NCBI GenBank assembly: GCA_910579835.1
Contig: CAJTWQ010000033.1
Coordinates: 1 to 22,672 of the forward strand
From: an uncultured Ruminococcus sp.
Lineage (GTDB): Bacteria; Bacillota; Clostridia; Oscillospirales; Ruminococcaceae
Length of the DNA: 22,672 nucleotides
Direction of reading: 5' to 3'
In this document: positions 16,778 through 22,672 of the stretch, one piece after another
Layout of the letters: every line of letters begins with the position of its first letter
How positions within the stretch are numbered: the stretch's first letter is position 1
Notes under the pieces: generated by a model
Seen by the model: the letters and a program-made list of their open reading frames with translations, nothing else
What the model was told of the DNA's origin: nothing
The model's database searches: none
Program-made: the position numbers and the translations under genes

Positions 16778-16812
16778 AGAGCCTGTATACGCCGGGATCC
16801 TGAACAGGCTTT
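16778..16812. repeat. Imperfect palindrome in the LCP-like gene leader (copy B)
   Basis: AGAGCCTGT pairs with ACAGGCTTT (16778-16786 with 16804-16812, one G-T pair). It lies in the 5' leader just ahead of the ribosome binding site. The arms resemble those at 3825-3874 and 19304-19336. It could be a repeat element or a leader hairpin. Confidence 0.45.
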
Positions 16813-16833
16813 GATTAAGAGGAGATAACAGCC

Positions 16834-17733
16834 ATGTCAAAGAAAAAAAGCGGACACATAGCAATACCCTTTCTTGCAACTTTATTTATAGGACTTATTA
16901 TTATCGGCGGAGCGGCAATGATGCTGATTAAATACCTTAACAGAGAAGAACCGCTGACCGAGGCTCCGGCCAAGGATGTCAAAACAGTTACTGAGGAAAA
17001 TGATCATACGGTTCTGCTGATTCTTTCTACTCCGGAACAGGAGTGCAAGTCTACTTTTGTACTTATGCGGTCTATGCCGAAAGACAAAAAGATACTGTTT
17101 ATAGGAATTCCTGCAAACACTATCGCTGTAATTGACGGTAAGCAGCGACGTATTGAGGATGCCTTCCGTGAGGACGGCAAGGGGGCAAGGGCTGCGGACT
17201 TCGTAGAAAAGGTCTTTGGCGTTCCCGTTGAGCGGTACATGACTTTCAATTCCGATGCGTTCAGACGTGCCTGCGACATGACCGGATGTGTTTCCGCATT
17301 CCCGGTAGACATTCAGTTCGGAAGCTTTAAGGGCGACGGTAGTAGGGAAAATCTCAGCAGTGAACAGATGGAGACATATGCGACCTATTCTCTGTTTCCA
17401 GGCGGGGAACCTGATCGTGCTTTCAAGTCGGCGGCTCTTATGCAGTATATGGTGAACGGAGCCGATGCACGAGCGGTTGCCGATCATCTTGAAGCAAATT
17501 TTGACCAGATGATAAATCACAGCGGTATTTTTACTAATATTACAAGATCTGATTATAATAATGTCAAGCATGCCATTAAATATATGTTTGAATGTAAGTC
17601 TGAATTTAACAGCATAACTATAGCCGAAGCGTATAAGCTGAATACGGAAAAAGATGCCGGAAAGGATTTTATTATCAGTAAAAGTCAGATAGACGAGCTG
17701 AAAAAGAAATATTTTACGTCAGAGGAGAATTAA
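16834..17733 (+). CDS. Membrane protein with a degenerate LCP (LytR-CpsA-Psr)-like domain
   Basis: Probable signal-anchored extracellular protein. The 299 residues have a Lys-rich N-terminus, one transmembrane helix (about 11-33), a linker, and a domain (about 55-240) that follows the LCP pattern: VLLILSTPEQECKSTFVLMR, then DKKILFIGIPANTIAVIDG, then VFGVPVERYMTFNSDAF, then DMTGCVSAFPVDI. In active LCP enzymes, which attach wall polymers to peptidoglycan, the matching segments carry R-x-D-T and IPRDT; here they read CKSTF and IPANT, so key Arg and Asp residues are missing. ATG 16834 has AGAGGAG about 9 bases upstream. It is first in an operon with tatD (3-base gap). The LCP relation is by pattern only, and this may be a non-catalytic relative. 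Confidence 0.65.
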   Translation: MSKKKSGHIAIPFLATLFIGLIIIGGAAMMLIKYLNREEPLTEAPAKDVKTVTEENDHTVLLILSTPEQECKSTFVLMRSMPKDKKILFIGIPANTIAVIDGKQRRIEDAFREDGKGARAADFVEKVFGVPVERYMTFNSDAFRRACDMTGCVSAFPVDIQFGSFKGDGSRENLSSEQMETYATYSLFPGGEPDRAFKSAALMQYMVNGADARAVADHLEANFDQMINHSGIFTNITRSDYNNVKHAIKYMFECKSEFNSITIAEAYKLNTEKDAGKDFIISKSQIDELKKKYFTSEEN

Positions 17734-17736
17734 ATC

Positions 17737-18504
17737 GTGGAAGGAATTTTCGATACTCATGCCCATTATGCCGACAGTGCCTTTGATATTGACAGAAAGA
17801 AGCTTCTTGACAGGCTACCGGAAAGCGGAATCGGATTGGTAATGCTTGCTTCAGCGGGAATAAGCGATACAATTGAAAATTCCAAGCTTTCGGAGCAGTA
17901 TGATTATATATATGCCGCCGCAGGGGTTCATCCGGAAAATGCCGATGATGATCTGACCTTCGACTATCTTGATATTATTCGTGATACGGTTAAAAAAAAT
18001 CCAAAGGTAAAAGCAGTTGGTGAAATCGGGCTGGATTATCACTACGACGGCTATGACCGGGAGCGTCAGATAACCGTTTTCACTCAGCAGCTTGACCTTG
18101 CCGGCGAGCTTGGTATACCCGTGATAGTACACAGCCGCGACGCATGGGAGGATACTATGGATATTCTGAAAAAATACCGTCCGTCCGGTGTTGTTCATTG
18201 TTTTAGCGGCAGTGCAGAGACTGCAAATGAGATAGTTAAACTGGGAATGTACATAGGCTTTACAGGAGTGCTTACTTTTAAAAATGCCAAAAAAGCTGTA
18301 AGAGCGCTGGAATCAGTTCCTGCCGACAGGCTTCTTCTTGAGACAGACTGTCCGTATATGTCTCCAGTGCCGTTTCGCGGAAAGCGCTGTGACAGCTCTA
18401 TGATCCCTTATACGGCTGAAAAGGCTGCGGAGATCAAGGGAATGGACACGCAGGAGCTTATACATATTGCCTGTGAGAACGGCAGGAGACTTTTTAAAAT
18501 ATGA
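17737..18504 (+). CDS. tatD: TatD-family metal-dependent DNase
   Basis: Metal-dependent hydrolase of the amidohydrolase fold, generally a 3'-5' exonuclease in the cytoplasm. The 255 residues match the family length. Metal ligands are visible: FDTHAHYAD (His8, His10), GEIGLDYH (Glu96), HSRDAWEDT (His132), HCFSG (His154) and LETDCPYMSPVPFRGKR (Asp204). The start is GTG 17737 with AGAGGAG about 9 bases upstream, lying over the end of the previous gene. It sits between the LCP-like and PP2C genes in one operon. A radical SAM protein of the TatD-linked type lies across the divergent promoter. Confidence 0.96.
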   Translation: MEGIFDTHAHYADSAFDIDRKKLLDRLPESGIGLVMLASAGISDTIENSKLSEQYDYIYAAAGVHPENADDDLTFDYLDIIRDTVKKNPKVKAVGEIGLDYHYDGYDRERQITVFTQQLDLAGELGIPVIVHSRDAWEDTMDILKKYRPSGVVHCFSGSAETANEIVKLGMYIGFTGVLTFKNAKKAVRALESVPADRLLLETDCPYMSPVPFRGKRCDSSMIPYTAEKAAEIKGMDTQELIHIACENGRRLFKI

Positions 18505-18513
18505 GGTGTATAA

Positions 18514-19260
18514 ATGTACTTTTGCTGCGGAATAACCGACAAGGGAATAATGCCCCATAATGAGGATGCACTGTTAATTGGTGAGAACGTACTGACAGAG
18601 GGCGCTGTCAGCCAGGACATCAGGGAACCGTTTATTGCAGCCGTATCAGACGGCGTGTCTGGGGAGCTTGGAGGCGAGCTTGCCTCCGCTATGAGTCTGG
18701 AGCTTATACGCGATATTCATTACAGCGGTATAATCAGGCTTGACATTCGGCTTTATGAGATACACAGACAGCTTGCCGAGTACAGTCGTCAGAATCCGGA
18801 AAATCATAATATGCAGGCCACCCTCTGCGGAATAGCTATAGATGAGGCTGGAGGGATACTGTCGTTTAATGTTGGGGATTCGAGACTTTATCGTTTCCGT
18901 CAGGGGCGTATATCCCAGCTTTCCAGGGATCAGTCTCTGGTGCAGCTGCTTTATGAGGAAGGCGCTATCACTACTCAGCAGCGGAGGACTCATGTTCACA
19001 GAAACATTATTTTTCCTGCTTTCGGAAATGTAAATACTTTGCCCAAGATTGACATAACGCCAATAGAAGGCGGAATGGAGTGCGGAGATGTTCTTTTACT
19101 CTGTACCGATGGAATATCCGATTACCTTTCTGCGTTGGATATTGAGGAGATAATGGAGCTGCCAAAAGCCTTGCCGAATCGTCTGGAGCTGCTGAAAGAG
19201 ACGGCTCTTGCCAGGGGCGGCAAGGATAATCTTACGGCGGTGGGAATTGTTAAATGCTGA
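18514..19260 (+). CDS. PP2C-family serine/threonine phosphatase
   Basis: Metal-dependent protein phosphatase, soluble, 248 residues, with no transmembrane segment. Visible PP2C motifs: MPHNEDALL (Asp18), AAVSDGVSGELGG (Asp46, Gly47), GGILSFNVGDSRLYRF, LLLCTDGISDYL (Asp199) and GGKDNLTAVGI (Asp238). This is a complete set of metal ligands, as in the Stp1/PrpC type. It begins 9 bases after tatD, and its GAGGTG site overlaps the tatD stop. No partner PASTA kinase is in the window, so its substrate is unknown. A weak hairpin and then a strong terminator follow. Confidence 0.94.
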   Translation: MYFCCGITDKGIMPHNEDALLIGENVLTEGAVSQDIREPFIAAVSDGVSGELGGELASAMSLELIRDIHYSGIIRLDIRLYEIHRQLAEYSRQNPENHNMQATLCGIAIDEAGGILSFNVGDSRLYRFRQGRISQLSRDQSLVQLLYEEGAITTQQRRTHVHRNIIFPAFGNVNTLPKIDITPIEGGMECGDVLLLCTDGISDYLSALDIEEIMELPKALPNRLELLKETALARGGKDNLTAVGIVKC

Positions 19261-19273
19261 TAATATTATAATG

Positions 19274-19296
19274 AACGTCAAAAATAATTTGACGTT
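19274..19296 (+). terminator. Weak hairpin just after the PP2C gene
   Basis: Perfect 9-bp stem (19274-19282 with 19288-19296) with a 5-base loop, 13 bases after the stop codon, but with no proper U tract. It may assist the stronger terminator at 19341-19376. Confidence 0.45.
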
Positions 19297-19303
19297 TACT
19301 ATA

Positions 19304-19336
19304 AGTGTCTGTTCAGAATATTTCTGCACAGGTTCT
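19304..19336. repeat. Imperfect palindrome between terminators (copy C)
   Basis: AGTGTCTGT (19304-19312) against ACAGGTTCT (19328-19336), 8 of 9 positions pairing including G-T pairs. It resembles the outer arms of copies A and B. Confidence 0.4.
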
Positions 19337-19340
19337 AAGA

Positions 19341-19376
19341 AAAAAACGACTGTATCGTGATGAACAGTCGTTTTTT
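19341..19376. terminator. Bidirectional intrinsic terminator
   Basis: Perfect 13-bp stem (19341-19353 with 19364-19376), A6 on one side and T6 on the other, 10-base loop. It lies between the convergent PP2C and ribbon-helix-helix genes. Confidence 0.9.
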
Positions 19377-19379
19377 CTG

Positions 19380-19568
19380 TTATGAGCTGCCATTTTTGTT
19401 TTCAGGCTCCTCAAGGTCGTCAATAGCATATTTCAGGCATTGTATTACAAGCTGATTAAGAGAAAGTTTATTTTCAAATGCTATTTTATCGAGACTGTCC
19501 ACAAATTCTTTTGGCAGCCTGAAAGTTTTGGTTACATATTCATCGTATCCTTTTTGTAATTTAAACAT
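19380..19568 (-). CDS. Ribbon-helix-helix (CopG/Arc-type) DNA-binding protein
   Basis: A 62-residue probable transcription regulator. The core YVTKTFRLPKEFVDSLDKIA with NKLSLNQLVIQCLKYAIDDLE matches the strand-helix-turn-helix pattern of dimeric ribbon-helix-helix proteins, with TKTFRLP as the DNA-contacting strand. A GGAGAG site lies 7 bases before ATG 19568. It is divergent from the DUF4190/DUF2752 pair across a 176-base AT-rich gap that contains repeated GTTATAAT motifs, so it may regulate itself and that pair. No toxin gene lies next to it on the same strand, so a toxin-antitoxin role is not supported. Confidence 0.82.
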   Translation of the reverse strand: MFKLQKGYDEYVTKTFRLPKEFVDSLDKIAFENKLSLNQLVIQCLKYAIDDLEEPENKNGSS

Positions 19569-19640
19569 ATTTTCACTCTCCTATATAATAATTATCTCTC
19601 ATATTTTAGTAGAAATAAACAATATTATGACAAGAAATTT

Positions 19641-19700
19641 GTTATAATACTATATTGCAAATTATACCGCAAATATGTTATAATTATCTTGTAAATTTAT
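19641..19700. promoter_or_regulatory. Direct repeats in the divergent promoter region, possible operator
   Basis: GTTATAAT-x4-7-TTG-x-AAATT occurs twice, at 19641-19663 and 19677-19697, 36 bases apart. The second copy contains the -10 of the rightward promoter. It could be a binding site of the divergent ribbon-helix-helix protein, or two tandem -10 elements. Confidence 0.35.
19655..19684 (+). promoter_or_regulatory. Promoter of the DUF4190/DUF2752 pair
   Basis: TTGCAA (19655-19660), an 18-base spacer and TATAAT (19679-19684) with extended TGT before it. A second TGTTATAAT lies at about 19640-19648. Confidence 0.65.
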
Positions 19701-19744
19701 TGCAAAAGCAAGGGATTTGCGACTACTAATAAAAGGGTGATATT

Positions 19745-20101
19745 ATGAATAATCAAACGCCAAGCAATATGCAGCAAAACGGATACAATCCGCAGCCTCC
19801 ACAGGGGTATTATCCTCCTCCCAATGGATATAATCCGCAGCCGCCGAAACAGCCTGTCAGCGGATGTTCGGTAACTGCAATGATCCTTGGAATAGTCGCG
19901 CTGCTTACAAGCTGCTGTTTTTATTACATTTCTATTCCGTGTGCAATTGTCGGATGTATTCTTGCCGCTGTGGGAATAAAAAGCGGCAAGGGCGGAAAAG
20001 GTATGGGTATTGCAGGTCTTGTAATGACGATAATAAGCCTTGTACCGGCTCTTATTGTTATAGCAACAGGCGCTGCGCTGCTTGAAGCATTCGGATTCTG
20101 A
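19745..20101 (+). CDS. Small membrane protein with Pro/Asn/Tyr-rich N-terminus, DUF4190-like
   Basis: Function unknown. The 118 residues begin with a low-complexity tail (2-38) carrying repeats of the type GYNPQPP, predicted cytoplasmic. Two hydrophobic helices follow (about 43-78 and 86-115), joined by KSGKGGKGMGIAG. The order CSVTAMILGIVALLTSCC...GKGMGIAGLVM fits the DUF4190 pattern. An AAAGGGTGA site lies 5 bases before the ATG. The DUF2752 gene follows 5 bases after the stop. Such tails are usually thought to mediate self-association or protein binding, but nothing specific can be read here. Confidence 0.82.
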   Translation: MNNQTPSNMQQNGYNPQPPQGYYPPPNGYNPQPPKQPVSGCSVTAMILGIVALLTSCCFYYISIPCAIVGCILAAVGIKSGKGGKGMGIAGLVMTIISLVPALIVIATGAALLEAFGF

Positions 20102-20106
20102 TCTGA

Positions 20107-20511
20107 ATGAACAATTGCAGAAAAAGAATAGCAGCAGGGGTTGCGGCAATAGCTTTGCCGGTATTTACCCTGCTGTTATTTTTATCAAGAGATTTTTTTA
20201 TCAGGTTAAGCGCATTATTTCCAGAGTGTCAGTTTTACAGCCGGACGGGACTTTTATGTCCTGCCTGCGGCAATACGAGAAGTATTATAGCTTTTCTAAA
20301 AGGTGACATTATTGAATCTGCCGGATATAACGTAACTCCTATACTGCTTTTTACATTTGCCGCATTATTTTATATTGAAACTACCGCATATGCTTTTGGT
20401 ATGAACCTGCATGTTATTCCCCGTAAATATGGTTTTCTTGTCGCCGTTATGACTGCTTTGCCGCTTTATTATGTTCTTAGGAATATCATTCCGTTTCTTA
20501 CACTATGCTGA
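20107..20511 (+). CDS. DUF2752-family membrane protein
   Basis: Function unknown. The 134 residues contain three or so transmembrane helices (about 8-27, 74-95 and 107-128). The hallmark segment FYSRTGLLCPACGNTRSIIAFLKGDI lies between the first two, with the C-P-A-C-G-x-T-R signature of DUF2752. There is no good ribosome site before ATG 20107, only 5 bases after the upstream stop, so translation is probably coupled to the DUF4190-like gene. The two probably form a functional pair in the membrane. Confidence 0.85.
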   Translation: MNNCRKRIAAGVAAIALPVFTLLLFLSRDFFIRLSALFPECQFYSRTGLLCPACGNTRSIIAFLKGDIIESAGYNVTPILLFTFAALFYIETTAYAFGMNLHVIPRKYGFLVAVMTALPLYYVLRNIIPFLTLC

Positions 20512-20548
20512 CAAATATTACAGATTGATTAGAATCTATAATTTACTC

Positions 20549-20577
20549 TTGAAAAAAATAAAGGAATGTAGTATAAT
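20549..20577 (+). promoter_or_regulatory. Promoter of the NfeD/SPFH pair
   Basis: TTGAAA (20549-20554), a 17-base spacer and TATAAT (20572-20577). A 7-bp hairpin (AAACCAA/TTGGTTT, about 20587-20604) followed by T residues would sit at the very 5' end of the transcript. Confidence 0.75.
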
Positions 20578-20686
20578 TATTATAGTAAACCAAACTTTTG
20601 GTTTTTGCTGTAAAATGCAGATTTAGAACACGAGTTCTTAAAACTGCGCAGATAATAGGGATTAATATTGGAAAGGGGGATAAACT

Positions 20687-21136
20687 ATGTTTGAAGTACT
20701 GTTCTGGGCGGTGGTCTTTGTTCTTTTTGTTGCGGCAGAGCTTGCGACAGTTCAGCTTGTTTCTATCTGGTTTGCAGTGGGCGCGCTTGTCACGCTTATC
20801 TTTACAGTGGTTTTTGAAGATACTACGCTGCTTTCTCAGTTGGGGATATTCATACTGGCGTCCGGTATTTTTTTGCTCATTACTTTTCCGTGGCTCAAAA
20901 AACGGCGGAACAAGGAGCATGTATCAACGAACCAGGAGCTTTATGTCGGTATGACTGCCACGGTTATCGAAGAAATTGACAGGGACAAGGGGACAGGACG
21001 AGTGACGTTAAGCGGTGTTGACTGGAGTGCGGTTCCATATGAGAGCGGCAGAATAATTCCTGTCGGAAGCATCGTAATCGTTGAAAAGGTGCTTGGAACA
21101 AAATTGTCAGTGTCGTTAAAATCAGATAAATCATAA
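20687..21136 (+). CDS. Short NfeD-family membrane protein
   Basis: Probable partner of the SPFH protein encoded next. The 149 residues have N-terminal hydrophobic helices (about 4-21, 22-45 and 48-68), then a soluble C-terminal OB-fold domain (about 84-145) with ELYVGMTATVIEEID, GTGRVTLSGVDWSAV and IPVGSIVIVEKVLGTKLSV. This is the short type without the N-terminal serine protease domain. An AAGGGGG site precedes ATG 20687, and the SPFH gene begins 11 bases after the stop. NfeD and SPFH genes are commonly paired in bacteria and are linked with membrane organisation. Confidence 0.93.
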   Translation: MFEVLFWAVVFVLFVAAELATVQLVSIWFAVGALVTLIFTVVFEDTTLLSQLGIFILASGIFLLITFPWLKKRRNKEHVSTNQELYVGMTATVIEEIDRDKGTGRVTLSGVDWSAVPYESGRIIPVGSIVIVEKVLGTKLSVSLKSDKS

Positions 21137-21147
21137 CGGAGGTTAAT

Positions 21148-22131
21148 ATGGAAAGTATAATCGGAATCATAGTGGCGGCAGTTGTAATTTTTCTGCTTGT
21201 AATTGTTATCAGGAGCTTTAGAATTGTACCGCAGGCTCATGTATTTGTAGTGGAGCGTTTTGGTTCGTTCCATGCAGAGTGGCAGACTGGAATCCATGTG
21301 CTTATACCGTTTATCGACAGGATTGCGGGCAAGGTGTCTCTTAAAGAAAAAGTTGTGGATTTCAAGCCGCAGCCTGTTATCACAAAAGATAACGTTACTA
21401 TGCAGATAGATACAGTAGTATTTTATCAGGTAACGGATGCAAAGCAGTATATCTACGGTGTTGAAAGGCCTCTTGCGGCAATAGAGAATCTTTCTGCTAC
21501 AACGCTTCGTAACATTATCGGTGAAATGGAGCTTGACTCCACTCTTACTTCAAGAGATATTATCAATACTAAGATAACATCAATTCTCGACCAGGCAACG
21601 GACCGTTGGGGAATAAAGGTAAACCGCGTGGAACTGAAGAATATTCTTCCTCCCCGTGAAATTCAGGACGCTATGGAGAAGCAGATGAAAGCTGAACGTG
21701 AGCGCCGTGAGAAGATTCTTCAGGCAGAGGGAGACAAGAAATCTCAGATTCTCGTTGCAGAGGGTGAAAAGGAGTCCCAGATTCTCCGTGCTCAGGCAAA
21801 GAAAGAGGCTCAGATCCTTGAAGCTGAGGCTCAGAAGCAGGCTATGGTACTTCGCGCCGACGCCGTAAGGGAACAGAAGATACTTGAAGCTACCGGTGAA
21901 GCCAAGGCCATTGAAATGGTACAGCAGGCTTTGGCAGACAGTATAGTCAAGCTGAACAGTGCTAATCCTAACGAAAGGGTAATTCAGCTGAAATCTCTGG
22001 AATCCTTTGCAAAGGCGGCCGACGGAAAGGCTACAAAGATTATTATTCCAAGTGAAATACAGGGACTTGCCGGTCTTGCGGCAGGACTTAAAGGAATTAT
22101 TGAGACGACCGAAGATCAGTCAAATAAATAA
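21148..22131 (+). CDS. Stomatin/paraslipin-type SPFH-domain protein (QmcA-like)
   Basis: Membrane-anchored SPFH/Band-7 scaffold. The 327 residues have one N-terminal transmembrane helix (about 4-24), then an SPFH domain (about 26-190) with IVPQAHVFVVERFGSFH, PVITKDNVTMQIDTVVFYQV and RNIIGEMELDSTLTSRD, all characteristic. A long coiled coil (about 180-255) of near-repeats such as EGEKESQILRAQAKKEAQIL follows, then a small C-terminal region (to 327) with the usual helix around VQQALADSI. A GGAGG site precedes ATG 21148. It is cotranscribed with NfeD and followed by a strong terminator. It belongs to a different branch from the zinc-ribbon SPFH protein at 9275-10690. Confidence 0.96.
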   Translation: MESIIGIIVAAVVIFLLVIVIRSFRIVPQAHVFVVERFGSFHAEWQTGIHVLIPFIDRIAGKVSLKEKVVDFKPQPVITKDNVTMQIDTVVFYQVTDAKQYIYGVERPLAAIENLSATTLRNIIGEMELDSTLTSRDIINTKITSILDQATDRWGIKVNRVELKNILPPREIQDAMEKQMKAERERREKILQAEGDKKSQILVAEGEKESQILRAQAKKEAQILEAEAQKQAMVLRADAVREQKILEATGEAKAIEMVQQALADSIVKLNSANPNERVIQLKSLESFAKAADGKATKIIIPSEIQGLAGLAAGLKGIIETTEDQSNK

Positions 22132-22135
22132 AAAA

Positions 22136-22175
22136 GCGGCTGTTATAGTGAGTTTACACTATAACAGCCTTTTTT
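22136..22175. terminator. Intrinsic terminator after the SPFH gene
   Basis: Perfect 13-bp stem (22138-22150 with 22157-22169), 6-base loop, T6 on the plus strand. An A run on the other side lets it act on the convergent spoVT transcript too. Confidence 0.92.
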
Positions 22176-22190
22176 CTGATAACGAGATTG

Positions 22191-22221
22191 CGAATAACCA
22201 ATATATCACGCTGGTTATTCG
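22191..22221 (-). other. Hairpin overlapping the spoVT stop codon
   Basis: Perfect 10-bp inverted repeat (22191-22200 with 22212-22221) with an 11-base loop. One arm covers the last codons and stop of spoVT. It has no U tract; it may stabilise the mRNA 3' end or help termination. Confidence 0.5.
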
Positions 22222-22672
22222 ATTTTCTTTGCAAGAAACTGAGCGGCTGCGTTTATCAGGCTCTTTTGCAGATCGGTGATCTCCTTGCATTTATCGGAAC
22301 TTAGGAACACTACGGCTCCTGAAACATCGCCTGCGGTAATGATTGGAACAGCTGCTATGGCAGTATGCTGCGATCCTTCTGCCGGGAAGAAGTTATTGCT
22401 GTTTCCGTCAGGACAGAAATATTGTCCCCTGCTTTCCATAAGCTCCTCCAACTGTCCGGTGACACGTCTTTCCAGAAGTTCCTTTTTGGGAACTCCGGAA
22501 CTTGCTACAGCATGATCTTTGTCAAAGATTACCACAGGGCATCCTGCGATCTTATTCATTATATCAGCAACGTATCCGGCGTTTTCGCTCATTTCGCTGA
22601 TAGCGGAATATTTTTTGAAAATTACTTCACCGTCGCTGTTGGTGTAGATCTCAAGAGGATCGCCCTCGCGGA
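22215..22672 (-). CDS. spoVT: SpoVT-like AbrB/GAF transcription regulator, N-terminus outside the window
   Basis: Stage V sporulation protein T, a forespore regulator that modulates SigG-dependent genes in spore formers. The frame is open to the window edge, with 151 residues visible of the usual ~178. The first visible part, REGDPLEIYTNSDGEVIFKKYS, is the end of the AbrB-type swapped-hairpin DNA-binding domain. The rest (AGCPVVIFDKDHAVASSGVPKKELL ... AAVPIITAGDVSGAVVFLS) is the GAF-like C-terminal domain. An internal ATG at 22592 is not the start. It converges on the SPFH gene. Its presence points to a spore-forming lineage, though some gut Clostridia keep spoVT without obvious sporulation. 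Confidence 0.92.
   Translation of the reverse strand, partial: REGDPLEIYTNSDGEVIFKKYSAISEMSENAGYVADIMNKIAGCPVVIFDKDHAVASSGVPKKELLERRVTGQLEELMESRGQYFCPDGNSNNFFPAEGSQHTAIAAVPIITAGDVSGAVVFLSSDKCKEITDLQKSLINAAAQFLAKKIE

Noticed and set aside
19380..19568. Antitoxin of a toxin-antitoxin pair
   Set aside because: No toxin-sized gene is adjacent on the same strand; the neighbour downstream is convergent and encodes a phosphatase.

Overview
This window looks like chromosomal DNA of a low-to-moderate GC Clostridia bacterium, probably of the Ruminococcus/Oscillospiraceae type. This is inferred from AGGAG-type ribosome binding sites, strong extended -10 promoters (TG-n-TATAAT), a SpoVT sporulation regulator, a TatD-associated radical SAM protein, and TIR proteins with an N-terminal zinc ribbon of a kind I recall from gut Clostridia. 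I saw no rRNA, tRNA, CRISPR array, transposase or phage gene.

Layout. 1-3760: the 3' part of a PcrA/UvrD helicase gene, interrupted by a frameshift near 1072, then pyruvate kinase and a strong two-way terminator. 3825-5362: a small palindrome and a leftward gene for a lipoprotein lysozyme (GH25). 5403-11429: a four-gene rightward operon with its own promoter and terminator, coding for two paralogous zinc-ribbon/TIR/membrane proteins, an SPFH (YdjI-like) protein with three C-terminal zinc ribbons, and a four-helix membrane protein. This is the accessory-looking part and the best candidate for an undescribed system. 11451-13303: a leftward ECF sigma factor with its membrane-bound partner. 13407-14627: leftward branched-chain aminotransferase preceded by a 41-residue membrane peptide gene. 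14750-16548: leftward alanine racemase and a TatD-associated radical SAM protein. 16834-19260: rightward operon of a degenerate LCP-like membrane protein, TatD nuclease and a PP2C phosphatase. 19380-20511: a ribbon-helix-helix regulator divergent from a DUF4190/DUF2752 membrane pair. 20687-22131: NfeD and a stomatin-type SPFH protein. 22215-22672: leftward SpoVT, cut by the window end.

How the genes may work together. The TIR operon combines enzymes that could consume or modify NAD (each keeps a candidate catalytic Glu208), membrane segments, and an SPFH scaffold. That suggests a membrane-associated stress or defence response, but its function is inferred. Other functions cluster around the envelope: lysozyme, Ala racemase, LCP-like protein, NfeD/SPFH, and sigma/anti-sigma. 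Convergent genes are separated by bidirectional hairpin terminators, and three related palindromes lie in intergenic gaps.
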